Shown here: positions 21,156 through 31,970 of the stretch, piece after piece
How the letters are laid out: the number at the start of each line of letters is the position of its first letter
How positions within the stretch are numbered: the stretch's first letter is position 1
Source: Macrothele yani
Taxonomy: Eukaryota > Arthropoda > Arachnida > Araneae > Macrothelidae
Length of the DNA stretch: 64,000 nucleotides
Assembly: GCA_039090855.1 (NCBI GenBank)
Contig: CM076995.1
Span: 120,974,270-121,038,269 of the forward strand
Reading direction: 5' to 3'
Position numbers and translations under genes: made by a program
Notes under the pieces: model-generated
The model's database searches: none
What the model was told of the DNA's origin: nothing
Seen by the model: the letters and a program-made list of their open reading frames with translations, nothing else

Positions 21156-23885
21156 TGTTACACGGCACTAGCAGTGTTCCTGCCTAGTCTGCCGGTAACG
21201 GTGCTTGAGACCTGAAGTACAATTTAGTTGGCCACGGCACCAGGTGAGAATCTCAGGTGCACTGCTGCACTCAAAGATTCACACCAGAACATCAAAAATG
21301 AAAAGTTGAAGAATGACCCGAAGCATAAGGCTTGGGTGAATCCACCTTGTGAACAAAATAACAACAACAAATAAACAATAAAATAATCTAAAAAAAAATG
21401 ATACTTTGGGATCAGAGTTGTGATGAGGTTCACCCGCAATCACCAATTCGTGACTGAGTGTAGTGGTCCGGATCTTTTACTCCGGTACATTCAATCCCCA
21501 ACCAGCCAGTACAACACTCACTTTCGCAAATAACACATGATTCTCAAAATACACAACACAACATTTAATAACGTTCTGCGAGATTTAAAACAGATCCGGC
21601 GCTCTCTAGGCGCATAGACAATTGCCCCTCATATGTGGGCAGCATACGGTGTCACACTTTACTGTCGGATAACGCAGCCGACTGAGTCTCCACCGGACTA
21701 TCTGAACAAGAGATACTACTCGTTTACACACTAAATAGAGCTGCAGGTGATATTCATATACAATTGCTTAGAGAATAAAAAAATATATGCAAACGATCAC
21801 ATTAAAAAAAATACTCGCGACACAAAATACACAAGCACGTTAATTTGCGGTATAAGATTATAGGTGCGAAATACTGCCAAAGTTAATTAACTAAATCTAA
21901 TAAGTACATGCACATGCAGAACCCTGCCCCGCTGACGTTGGTCCTGAACCAAAGTTAAAAGAAACTGTCCCTGCCCAGCGGAATTTGTGGCCACACCTTC
22001 TCCCTTATTCATGTAAAAAAAGTAATCAGGAAATGGGCCCTGTAAGAAATTGAAATCTGTATGTGCAGGTATTTCCTCTGAGGTTCAGTCACTCAGCATT
22101 ACTGCATCTATGTCCATGCAGCTTTGGGTGTCGGGATGGCACAAGTTCGCAAATGTGCGAAGAAAGAAAAAGGAAATATTCATCTACTTACAGTTTCGTG
22201 ACTTTGCTGTGCAAATCCGTTGTGCATCACATAATATCACACGACAAAAAAAAAAAAACACGCACACAGACACTGCACCATGTGGCAGCACCGATGATTC
22301 AACACTTCACTTTGACGCTTGATGTAAATGAAGCACACAATTAAAAATGGTAATATCACGCCGCACTTTGTTGCAATGATTAGAGTGCACACTGATCTAT
22401 TCTCGTGACGATTTGAAGGTGGCCGTTAAGCAAAATAGGCCCTCTCACATCTGATGTTGCGGTTTCCAAGATTAATTTTCTCGGCCGAGCGAAATCAGAC
22501 GTGCTTTTACCTTAAGCGTATATCGGCAACTCAACATTTCACCTGTATATTTGTTAGGTATCGAAGCCACCGCTCTTACGCTCATATTTTTCTTTCGACA
22601 TGTTTTTATCCCGTCGCACTTACACGTAGTGGCTTCGCTGCTTACGCGACCACACACACGCACACATGGGGCCCGCTTCGCCCCGTAAGACAAGCGCATC
22701 TCTTCACTTCCTCCACAGTAGGGGATGAATGGGGGTGACGATTCCACACTGCAGTGGTTGGCATCCGAACCCGACTTTGCTTGGCTTCGCTTCTCATAGG
22801 AATGACCACTGTCCACTCGCAGACTTCTTAATTCCCCTGTAACTTGGCTTTCATTAGGCCAAACAGTCGCTGAGTTCCATTACGCTCCAGCCTAGAAATT
22901 TCTGCTTTATCCTGCGGATTTAGGCATTCTGCTGTCTTTATGGCAAACTGGCATCTCCAGCTGCCTCGAGTTGTCTCCATTTCTTACCAAATGCGGGGAG
23001 GTTTGCTGCTTCATTTTTCCCAATTCATTTTTTGCAGATCCAAGGCATCCAGCCTTTCACATCGGAGAGCGCACAGACAACTAACTTTCTTCCTTATGTT
23101 CACGCTAAGTGCGAAATCTTATTTTTCTGCACGGACCACACAGAGAGCAATTGTTCTCGAAAATGCCCCAAACAATCGACGAATTTACGATTATTCGCTA
23201 AACCTTTTGTCCCCATCTTCATTCATTTCTACTCAAGTGGCTCATTCGATACGTATTCCTCTTTCCCTTTCCGTGTTGCATAGGCTGCCCGTCAGCTGCG
23301 CCCTGATATTTATGACCTAACAGAGCTATTCTGAGACCACCCAGCCAGAGAGAGAATTCTTCGCCTCTTTCTTTCCAAACCCCCAGATAAAACTTTATCT
23401 GCTGTTTACACTTTTAAACTCCAATCAAGCCTCGAACAATTAATACTTAATTAATTTCACACATCAACCACGCCCATTAATTACTAAATTAATGGCGGGG
23501 TGGGTCGTAACATCGGCCCCTCCTCAAGAAATCTAGAAGTCCTCTTCTGGGCCTATCGCTTTGCTCTTATCAATTTCCAGAGCAACCATTGAGTGCTACC
23601 TTTTCCCACAGGTAGAAATAATTCAAAATGGCAAAAATATTGCGTTTCTTGCCTTCAAGAGCATTGGAGCGACTTCCCAATTATCCCGCAATTTTGTTAA
23701 TTAATTTAGAGAACATCCGAAAGAAAAACAACGTAAATGAGAAATAAATAAAAAAACTGAACTGTAAAAGAACATGTGAGTCTGCCGAACTGTGATTCCT
23801 AGCTGCCTCATACAATACGCGACATGGCGGACAAATTTTAGAGTTTTCTTCAGGTTTTAGGAGGGGGGGGGTGTCCACTGTAACA
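21156..23885 (-). repeat. 5' LTR of the Gypsy element
   Basis: 2730 bp, TGTTAC...GTAACA, near-identical partner of 12664-15391. It should hold the element promoter on the minus strand; I could not place it with confidence. Confidence 0.95.
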
Positions 23886-24660
23886 ATAACGTTTACGTAT
23901 CAACTCAAGTTAATAGCATTGCACTTTTACTTAGGCAGTAAATATTAAGTCATAGGCCCTAGGCCTAGGCCTTTTTAACAGTTTTTATTCTAACGATGCT
24001 GTATTCATAACGTTTATGCATGAACTGAAGTTAATCATATTGTATTTTTAATTAGGCACTAATTATTAATTAGTTGGCCCTAGTCCTAAGGCCTATAGTA
24101 ATTAATATTGAATGCCTAAGTAAACGCCCAATATTATTAACTTGATTTGCTGTGTAAACGTTGTGAATATGACATAGGTATAATACAAACTGTTCAAAAG
24201 CCTAGGCCTAGGGCCTATGAATTAATATTTCGTGCCTAAATAAAAGCGCAATATTATTAACTTTATTTGATGTGTAAACGTTGTGAATATGACATCGGTC
24301 GAGTAAAAACTATTAAAAAGGCCTAGGCCTAGGGCATGTGAATTAATATTACATGCCTAAGTAAAAGCGTAATATTATTAACTTGATTTGATGTGTAAAC
24401 GTTGTGAATATGACATTGGTAGAATAAAAACGGTTAAAAAAGCCTAGTCCTGGGGACTATGAATTTAATATTAAGTGCCTAAGTAAAAGCGCAATGCTAT
24501 TGACTTGATTTGATACGTAAACATTATGAACATGAAGTTGGCGGATTAAAAGCTGTTAAAAAGGCGAAGGTGTGGGGCCAATGAATTCATTAAGTAAAAG
24601 AAAGATATTATGAACTTAACATGTTTTGCCTAAGTAAAAGTGCAGCGTTATTAAAAAATC
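23886..24660. repeat. Tandem ~118-bp units, centre and right arm of fold-back element
   Basis: The first unit runs as in 12040-12663. From about 24090 the units are reversed (GCCTAAGTAAAAGCGCAAT at about 120-bp intervals near 24113, 24233, 24353 and 24476). GCCTAGGCCTAGGGCC blocks recur in each unit. Confidence 0.8.
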
Positions 24661-25008
24661 CCATCTTATCGTCCTTTCTGAACACAGCAATTCTCGTTTG
24701 GCTTACATAGAACGTTTTCCCGAAATTTGTTTGGAGTTCCCAATTCAGTTCTTACTGTACTATAGGCCAAGAAACGGCAATCTTTATCCCCCCCGCCCCC
24801 TTCGCTTCGAACTTTTGTGGCCAGTTGCCCTAAGTATGAACCGGCATGAAAATTCAGACAAACAAAAGAGCCCCTTCTCGTCGTTAGGCACCTTGGAAAA
24901 CTGCCACACATCATTCGGAAACTTGGAAAACTGCCACACCGGGAGAGTGAGCAAGACACATTCAAAGTGTTCCTCGGAAGAACAGCAATTTGTGACCTTT
25001 ACCTAGGG

Positions 25009-25669
25009 CAGGGATGGCGAACCTATGGCACGCGTGCCGCTGGGTGGCACACGAAGACTATTTGGGTGGCACACTGATATGAAAACATTAACATTAAGTA
25101 AAAATTTAGTTTTTTGAAAACAATAATTTTATATTTAGATATTTTTGGTTAGATATTTTGATTTTATAGGTTAGATATTTTTGTTAGATTTCCTTGTGGA
25201 AATGTAATGAGGAGGAATTAATTAAATTGCTGAGTTTGCCAATTATGATCACAGGGAAATATATAATGTGTGAAGTGAAGCAGAAATTTGTAGTAAAAAT
25301 GGGAATTGACTTAAATAAAATAGTGTCTGTGACTGCTTATAGTGTCCATAACATTGAAAACAATAGGTTATGAACCGAGCATGAGCGAGTAGCATTCAAC
25401 AAGTTTCACGCCAATGTAATTATGTGAGTATGATTTTTTAATTATCTTGTTACAAATTAAATCAGGTTCAAATTGAAATTGTCTTAGTCTTAAAATTCAC
25501 CTACTTACCTATTCTGTTAATGTCAATTTTATGTTATTAGTAAAAAAGGTTCATGACGTAAAAAAAATTAAAAAAAAAGAAAATGCAAGTGAGGTGGCAC
25601 ACTAGTCACTTGAAAGCAGTAAAGAAAACTTTAAGTGGCACACTAGTCAGAAAAGGTTTGCCAGCCCTG
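25009..25669. mobile_element. hAT-type non-autonomous element (CAGGGATGGCGAACC ends)
   Basis: 661 bp from CAGGGATGGCGAACC to GGTTTGCCAGCCCTG, imperfect terminal inverted repeats of the hAT style. Subterminal GTGGCACAC motifs occur at both ends. Flanking 8-mers ACCTAGGG and TCCTAGGT match at 6 of 8 positions, a possible decayed 8-bp TSD. No transposase. It sits between the fold-back element and the tRNA array. Confidence 0.75.
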
Positions 25670-25782
25670 TCCTAGGTACACGAATCAGTTGTACGCTCGG
25701 CAGAGATCTGAATGCAAAATGCGCTAACTATTACTCGTTTCTAATAATAATACAATATTTGTTACAAAGAGAAAAGAAGACT

Positions 25783-25844
25783 TGCATCGGCCGGCCGGCA
25801 ATCTGCTTGGAAGGTAGCTATGCTAACCGGTATACCACCGACGC
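25783..25844 (-). pseudogene. tRNA-Gly(TCC) pseudogene
   Basis: It retains the acceptor 5' side, D arm and TTCCAA anticodon region of the neighbouring genes. The T arm is shortened, with CGGCCGGCCG in place of the GGTTCGACTCC loop, so it cannot form the cloverleaf or a B box. Confidence 0.8.
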
Positions 25845-26118
25845 TCAGCGGATAAATGGTAAAATGCGTACCTTCATAGAACGAATTAAAAAAATATGCA
25901 TCTTCATAGAAATATATGTATTCCGTGAAATGTATTTTCAAGCAGTAATAAATAATTACACTTTCACATTTTTCTTCCAATATTTTCCTAGGTCAACAAA
26001 TAGCTCGTACGTTCGGCGTAGATGTGAATGCGAATGGCTTACGCAAAATATATGAGTATTTCCTTCAAATATAATTACGCTTATAATAATTTTTGTTGCA
26101 AAGAAAAAAAAAGTTAAT

Positions 26119-26190
26119 TGCGTCGGCCGGGAGTCGAACCCGGGTCAACTGCTTGGAAGGCAGCTATGCTAACCGTTATACCACCGACGC
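26119..26190 (-). tRNA. tRNA-Gly(TCC)
   Basis: 72 nt on the minus strand with a 7-bp acceptor stem (GCGTCGG with CCGACGC), D arm GGTTAGCATAGCT, anticodon arm CTGCCTTCCAAGCAG with anticodon TCC, and T arm CCGGGTTCGACTCCCGG. The internal A box (TGGTATAACGG) and B box (GGTTCGACTCC) are intact. A T-run (A-run on plus, 26101-26110) follows as Pol III terminator. No intron. Confidence 0.95.
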
Positions 26191-26494
26191 TCTGCCGATG
26201 AGTGGCAAAATGCATGTCTTTACGGAATAAACTGAAAAATGTACCTTGCTAGAATGAATTAAAAAAAATACGTTTCTTCATAGAAATATATGTAATCCAT
26301 AAAATATATTTTCAAGTAAAAATAAATAATTACACTTTCGGAAGAATAAATTATTTTTCTTTCAGTTCCTAGGTCAACGAATCACTCCTACGCGTTCGGC
26401 GTAGATCTGAATGCTAATGGCTCATGCAAAATATGCGAGTATTTCGTTCGAATATAATTATAATATTTTTTGTTGCAAAGAGAAAAAATAAAAT

Positions 26495-26566
26495 TGCGTC
26501 GGCCGGGAGTCGAACCCGGGTCAACTGCTTGGAAGGCAGCTATGCTAACCGTTATACCACCGACGC
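26495..26566 (-). tRNA. tRNA-Gly(TCC), second intact copy
   Basis: Sequence identical to the gene at 26119-26190, with its own downstream T-rich terminator (A-rich plus strand at 26480-26494). It is the rightmost unit of the array. Confidence 0.95.
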
Positions 26567-26605
26567 ACATGCACATTGTACTTAAAAGCAGTAATGTTCA
26601 GAACT

Positions 26606-26825
26606 TTATGGTCGTTTCGGGTCGTCTGCCACGGAGTTAGAGATGATCCTAAACCTGTTTTTCGTGTGTCTTTCTAAGCCGACGCCATCGCGAGTGGAAA
26701 GTGCCGGAATTTCAGGAAACATCTGCGGAAATAATTCCTTGAGCGCATGAAATGCTTCTTGTGCAGTCCCATCCGAAGCTTCCGCTTTCAGGAAAATTTG
26801 TTCCTGAGGGGGAAGTTCTTAGATT
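26606..26825 (-). CDS. Possible host exon or gene fragment, unknown product
   Basis: The minus-strand frame ending in TAA at 26606-26608 reads open for about 70 codons with a balanced, protein-like composition (KAEASDGTAQEAFHALKELF, then ALSTRDGVGLERHTKNRF). It is unlike the A/T-rich neighbourhood. Upstream on the minus strand, an AAATCTAAG could act as a 3' splice site, so this may be a terminal exon. No family recognised. It could also be a fragment of an unrecognised transposon. Confidence 0.3.
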
Positions 26826-26829
26826 TTGT

Positions 26830-27645
26830 TTTATTTTATATGTATTCACCATTTCTTTCCTTTTATTAGAAAAGAAAGAAATGATGAATACATACAAAAA
26901 AAAAAAAATGAAATTCCTTTTTTTTTAGTTAAAACTATTTTGACTGCTGCTTTGCAGAGATACATAAAAAGTTCTTAAAAATTGAGATGTAAATAAAATA
27001 TGAGAGGTTCTGTTACATTCCACCAAAATTTGGTATGATTTCAAGTAGGATATTCCTGCCTGATTTCAAATGGAAAGACCTTAAACTTTTACGCAGAACT
27101 TCTTGTTCCTGAACATGAAAATAGGAAAGTCATAAATATATCTCAGTTGTCACTTTTGGTTGAACCATGTGCAATATATATTTAAATAATTAAGATAAAT
27201 AATTGTTTCAATAAAATGTATCTATTTTAAATGTTATACATGTAACGCTGTTATTTGATTTTTTCCATTACTAAACTCATGAAAGAAGGATCAATGCAAT
27301 AATTTATTGCCTTTTGTTTCTGTGTCATAGATTTTTTACTTTTGATACCTTTATCATACACAAAATGCAAAATTACATATGAATTCTAAATTATGTGACA
27401 AAAATTAAGCAACTCACTGGGAAAAAACAAAAAAAGGATATTTTTTACTTGTTACACAAATTTGAAAAATGAATACTTGTCACTGGAAACCCAAGCTTTT
27501 TGATTTTCAATAATTGAAGAGAATTCAAAAAATGAGCAACTTTTTTGCTCTTCCCTGTTGATTTCGTATTTAATTTAAAGCTCTTCTCAAGAGAAAGCTA
27601 AGAAAATGAATGAAATGCTTTTCATTTACTTTTATTTATATCTAA
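26830..27645. other. A/T-rich, no gene seen
   Basis: Has a small inverted repeat near 26838-26900 (TATGTATTCACCATTTCTTTC against GAAAGAAATGATGAATACATA in two parts). No coding signal. Confidence 0.4.
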
Positions 27646-27649
27646 ATAG

Positions 27650-27857
27650 GATTGGATGGCTTCTGATCGTTGGTTCGAAAGGGGTCCTGGTTCGAATCCC
27701 GGTGAAGCATGGATGTTGTGTTTGTCTTACGGCACTAGCTCTCTCCCTTCCCTGGAACCAGTGCCCCTAAATGGGGGACGGGCGACTGCTTATAGCCCAT
27801 TGAGTTGCGCATGTTGGTCGGTAAACATAAAAAAAAAATTAAAAAAAAAAAAAAAAT
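27650..27857 (+). repeat. tRNA-derived SINE, family 1
   Basis: 5'-truncated tRNA-like head with B box GGTTCGAATCC near 27690. The family body follows (ATGGATGTTGTGTTTGTC, CTTACGGCACTAGC, GGGCGACTGCTTATAGCC, ATTGAGTTGC), then an A-rich tail to about 27857. It closely matches the reverse complement of 36608-36808. Confidence 0.8.
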
Positions 27858-28730
27858 AGAATTGTTTATTAAATGGCTACGTGCAACAACTCTCCCATGA
27901 TTTTCATGTTGCTGTCACAAAATTAATATTTTGAAAGTGTCATTGATGTATAGCATAATTTTTCCACGCAATTTGGGCAGGCAAATTTTTAAGGAATTAG
28001 TATTTTGATACAGGGAAAAAAAGGAATATTTTGTTCCTTGAGAGGGAAAAATGACAGAAGCTCAGTGGAAGCCCTGGTCACATCGTGTTTATGTACCGAA
28101 GAAATGGCGGTCCCAGAAATTTGAAAAGGGGGATACACACATTATCATCATGGGCGCCCATATAATCTAGAGGTTAGCTTTAACCTAACTTTCAATAGGA
28201 AACACAGAAATTGTAACCACGAATAACGTACACAAACACCACGTGCAAATTTCCACTGTGCTTTCTTGTTATCTAAACACCTTTACCACACTCTCTACAC
28301 ATAAATTTAATTCGAAACCGGAAGATCCAAAAAATACATAAAAAAGATTAATGTAAATGAAACTAAACAGCATGTTAGGCCAATAAAGAAATTTCTTTGT
28401 CGTTCTTTTGATCTTTTTAGCCGCTTCTATCACATGCGCCACGAAACATTAGAGATCACTCAACTAGTGGTCAAGAATGAAAAAAATACCTTCAAGCAGG
28501 AGCGTATTTAAAGTGGAAGCCAAGGGGCCTTGGCCCTCCACCGGAGTTTTTTTTTTTTTTGTTAAAACACGACGCACATTAAAAAAATGCTTTAATTTAA
28601 TAAAATTGCATCAATTTACATTAGAAAATAATGATTTAATTTTTCTTCCATTTTTCATTAACTTCTTTTTTTTTTTTCTTGTTCTGATGAATTTCAAAAA
28701 CTTCCATTGTTGGTCGCTGTCCCCACCCGA

Positions 28731-28769
<39 letters not shown>

Positions 28770-28794
28770 GTACCGAGGAAATGGGATGTAAGGT
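27858..28794. other. No gene seen; simple repeats
   Basis: Contains T-runs near 28546-28560 and 28666-28678 and a TA dinucleotide repeat at about 28737-28766, just left of the RTE 5' end. No supported gene. Confidence 0.4.
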
Positions 28795-28991
28795 CAGGTG
28801 ATGCGTAACATCACAGCCTCTCCTTGACAAATGTCAACCCCGCCTTCTCGTGGTGCATCCTGTTCCCACTAAAGGGGCTCTGACGACCGCCCATAGCGGT
28901 ATAACTATACCATCGGGATCAGAGGAAATGCTATCCCACACTCACCAACCCGCTTGGCCAGCGTGGTGAGTTATGGCCAAACCCCTCCAAA

Positions 28992-29720
28992 ATGATTCCA
29001 CAACTTAAATCTTGGCCCTCAGTCTCCGGCAGCTGGAATGTACCTGGCCAAGGCAGCGGCCAGTGCGACATGAAGGCAGAGGGTGCTAAGAATCCCCGGA
29101 GGACCGGACTAGGCTGCCATCTGATGCTGACCTTGGCTACTTACAATGGACGCTCCCTATCTTCTGATTCAAGGCTTCTTGAATTGGAAGAGGAACTACA
29201 AAGGATCAAGTGGGACATCGTGGGGCTAAGTGAGGTAAGGAGAAAAGGAGAAGATCTCATCGAACTGAAAAGTGGACATCTCTTCTACTATCGTGGGACA
29301 GATACTGGCAGAACTAGTGGTGTTGGATTTATAATAAACAAGAAACTGAAGGACAAAGTTGTAGAAGTTGAAAGTTCCTCTGACAGAGCTGCACGACTTG
29401 TTATCCAACTCTCGAAAAGATACCAGGCTCAGATTATTCAAACTTATGCACCCACCACAAGTCATCCTGAAGAAGAAATTGAAGAATTTTATGAGGAAAT
29501 TTGTCATCTAAATAATAAAGGTAAGCAGCATTTGAAGATAATTATGGGAGATTTCAATGCAAAAATAGGGCAACGGCAACAGAATGAAACTTCAGTAGGT
29601 AAATTCGGTCATGGCAACAGAAACCAGCGTGGAAATACTCTCGTTGAGTTTGCAGAGGCAGAAGGGTTTTTCATCTTGAACTCCTTCTTCAAGAAAAAGC
29701 CACACAGGAAATGGACATGG
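28992..29720 (+). pseudogene. RTE-like ORF, endonuclease domain (part 1)
   Basis: From the ATG at 28992, the APE-type endonuclease shows TYNGRSL, LSEVRRKGEDLI with the catalytic Glu, IQTYAPT, and IIMGDFNAKIG with the GDFN motif. The frame is lost near 29715, where the parallel copy at 60149-60847 reads straight on. One small indel explains the break. The SDHRLV motif that completes the active site is in the next part. Confidence 0.85.
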
Positions 29721-31174
29721 AGTATCCAAATGGGACGACAAGTGAAATTGATTTTATTATGTGTAACAAAAAATTCGTCATAGAAGACTGCAGTGTGCTA
29801 AACAAGTTCAACACAGGTAGTGACCATAGATTGGTGAGATGTAAGATGCACCTCAACACTAAACTTGAACGTGGCAAGCTCATAGGACAAACAAAATCTA
29901 TTGACATAACCAACCTTAAAAAACACCATAATACCTTCAAGTTAGAACTGAAGAACAGGTTCTCTGCTTTAGAAGGCCTAACATCGGAAGAAGTGGACAT
30001 CTCTGAAGTTAACAGAAAAGTAACCAAAGCTCTTATGGAAACAGCAACAAAATTAGCTGGGTCTAACAACAAGTTGCATGTGAACAAATTATCAGGAAAA
30101 ACCAAAATGTTGATGCAAAAAAGAAGAGAGATGAGGACAACTAAAGAAGATGTGACTTCCAAAGTGGAATATATAGAGCTATGCAAGACAGTAAGAAAAA
30201 GTATCACTGAAGACGTAAGGAAATTCAACTGTGAACTAGTGAGGAAAGCAATTGAAAACAACCAAAGCCTAAAGATAGCAAAGGGACATCTCAGTAAGGG
30301 AAGAAAACAGATTATGGCACTGAGAAAAGAAGATGGTTCTGTAACAAGAAATAGAGGCGAAATTTTGACAAGAGTGAAAGATTTCTACTCCAAATTATAT
30401 GAAAGGGATGATATATGCACTCCAGACATCATGAAAGATACCAGTACCAGAGTTCCTCCAGTACTTCCAGCAGAAGTTGCACATGCAATCAAGAACATGA
30501 AGCGAGGAAAAGCTCCAGGAGAAGATGGAATTACTGTAGACATCATACAAGAAGCAAGTGGAGAAATCGAAACAGTACTCGTCCAAATTTTCACTCGATG
30601 CCTTAATGAAGGAAAGATTCCCGAGGATTGGAACACCGCTACAATGATCCTGCTACATAAGAAAGGTGACATTGAGGATCTCGGAAACTACAGACCTATC
30701 AGCCTCCTATCAGTAGTTTATAAAATCTTCACTAAAGTTCTTTCACACCGCTTGAAGGTAACACTGGACATGGCTCAACCGAGAGAACAAGCTGGATTCA
30801 GGAGTGGCTACAGCACAATAGATCATATCCACGTGCTGAGAGAACTAATTGAAAGAGCGAGGGAATATGAACTTCCATTGTGCATGGCTTTTATCGATTA
30901 TGAAAAAGCCTTTGATTCGGTGAAACCATCAGCAGTTACAATGGCTCTGAAAACCTGCGGTATTGAAGATGCATACATTAATATTATTAATAACATCTAT
31001 GAAAATGCAAGTGCAAAGATTAGGCTGTTTGAAAATACAACACACGTAAAAATTGTAAAGGGAGTGAGACAAGGTGACACCATATCTCCGAAGCTCTTTA
31101 ATGCCACATTGGAGGGTGTTTTTCAGTCACTGAGCTGGGAAAACAAGGGGATAAAGATTAATGAGATTATCTAA
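29711..31174 (+). pseudogene. RTE-like ORF, linker and reverse transcriptase (part 2)
   Basis: It continues in a shifted frame: GSDHRLVRCKM ends the endonuclease. A ~170-residue linker follows, then RT motifs LHKKGDIEDLGNYRPISLL, QAGFRSGYSTIDHIHVLREL, LCMAFIDYEKAFDSVKPS and VKGVRQGDTISPKLFN. The frame is lost at 31170, just before the catalytic FADD box, which falls in the next frame. It would synthesise cDNA at the nicked target. Confidence 0.85.
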
Positions 31175-31950
31175 CCCACCTTCGTTTTGCTGATGACGTA
31201 GTCATTTTTGCAACTACCCCATCAGAGCTGCAGAATATGATCCAGGAACTTGCTGACAAGAGTAAAGAAGTGGGATTAAAAATGAACTTTCAGAAGACAA
31301 AAGTGATGTTCAATGCTTTTACAAGAAATGAAGATTTATCGATTGATGGAGAAAAGCTGGAGATAACAGACACGTACGTTTATCTTGGACAACAGATATC
31401 AAGTGAGGGTCACATTGATGAAGAAATTAATCGGCGTACAAAACTTGCCTGGAGAGCTTTTGGAAGAAACAGCATAATTTTCAAGAGCAATATGCCATTA
31501 TGTCTTAAAAGAAAAGTGTTTGATCAATGCATCCTTCCAGTGCTTACGTATGGTGCAGAGACGTGGACCTTAACTAAAAGAGACATACAAAGGCTGCAGA
31601 CAACTCAAAGAAGCATGGAGAGGTGCATGCTTGGTATAACCAGGAGAGATAAGAAGAGGAACTCGTGGATCCGAAAAATGACAAGAGTGGAAGACATCAT
31701 GATCAGAGTTAAATCCCTGAAATGGCAATGGGCTGGACATACTGCCAGAAGGACAGATCATCGATGGACAGCCGAAATTTTAGATTGGATTCCAAGGGAC
31801 AGGAAAAGACCCAGAAGAAGACCACATGGGAGATGGGTGGATGAAATTCGAAAGTATGCAGGGGTGACATGGAGGAGACTGGCACAAGACAGACCGTTGT
31901 GGAGGAAACTTGGGGAGACCTTCGTCCAGCAGTGGATTGATAATGGTTGA
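31175..31950 (+). pseudogene. RTE-like ORF, RT catalytic box and C-terminus (part 3)
   Basis: The third frame begins with LRFADDVVIFAT (catalytic FADD near 31185), then ELADKSKEVGLKMNFQKTKV, YVYLGQQISSEG, QCILPVLTYGAETWTLTK, WQWAGHTARRTDHRW and RPRRRPHGRWVDEIRKYAG. It ends FVQQWIDNG at 31950. The tail is conserved in all copies in this window. Confidence 0.85.
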
Positions 31951-31970
31951 CAATGATGATGATGATGATA

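Larger units (their letters stand above)
12664..23885 (-). mobile_element. Ty3/Gypsy LTR retrotransposon, near full length
   Basis: Two ~2.73-kb LTRs flank minus-strand gag, protease and pol. The LTRs begin TGTTAC and end GTAACA. Flanking sequence shows a 4-bp target duplication ATAA (12660-12663 and 23886-23889). Gene order gag, PR, RT, RNase H, integrase is that of Ty3/Gypsy. A purine tract adjoins the left (3') LTR and a primer binding site adjoins the right (5') LTR. The LTRs differ mostly by homopolymer indels, so insertion is recent. The host site is the tandem array of a fold-back element. The LTRs are unusually long for this superfamily. Confidence 0.95.
11580..25000. mobile_element. 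Fold-back element with tandem-repeat arms, split by the Gypsy element
   Basis: Outside the Gypsy insertion, the left part (11580-12663) and the right part (24080-25000) are inverted copies of each other. Both contain GGAAAACTGCCACAC motifs, a shared block (ATTTTCATGCCGGTTCAT, GGCCACAAAAGT and GTTCTATGTAAGCCAA on the left, reverse-complemented on the right) and a tandem array of ~118-bp units. The units at 23886-24060 still run in the left orientation, so the turning point is near 24075. Without the Gypsy the element would be about 2.2 kb. Long inverted arms made of tandem units resemble Drosophila FB elements, but no transposase is seen and the class is inferred from structure only. Confidence 0.6.
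25670..26580. repeat. Tandem array of ~350-370-bp units each carrying tRNA-Gly
   Basis: Three successive units share CCTAGGTCAACGAATCACTC, GCGTAGATCTGAATGC, then a TTGTTGCAAAGA stretch, a tRNA-Gly, and CTTCATAGAAATATATGTA. The intact tRNA copies are spaced 376 bp apart. The unit containing 25783 has a damaged tRNA. A further unit is at 11081-11600, beyond the inserted elements. Confidence 0.8.
28795..31970 (+). mobile_element. RTE-like LINE, nearly full length
   Basis: A single-ORF LINE with a ~200-bp 5' leader (28795-28991), endonuclease, RT, C-terminal domain and a GATGATGATGATGATAT 3' tail at about 31955-31970. The other copies in the window (6340, 8150 and 43635-61056) align to it. The single ORF with APE endonuclease and a short microsatellite tail instead of poly(A) are features of the RTE clade. 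Two frameshifts split the ORF, so it is inactive as read. The exact 5' end is uncertain because the left flank is a TA repeat. Confidence 0.85.

Noticed and set aside
27650..27857. SINE head as a true tRNA gene (also at 36608, 40762, 63107 and 63436)
   Set aside because: B boxes are present but no closed cloverleaf with a 7-bp acceptor stem could be formed.
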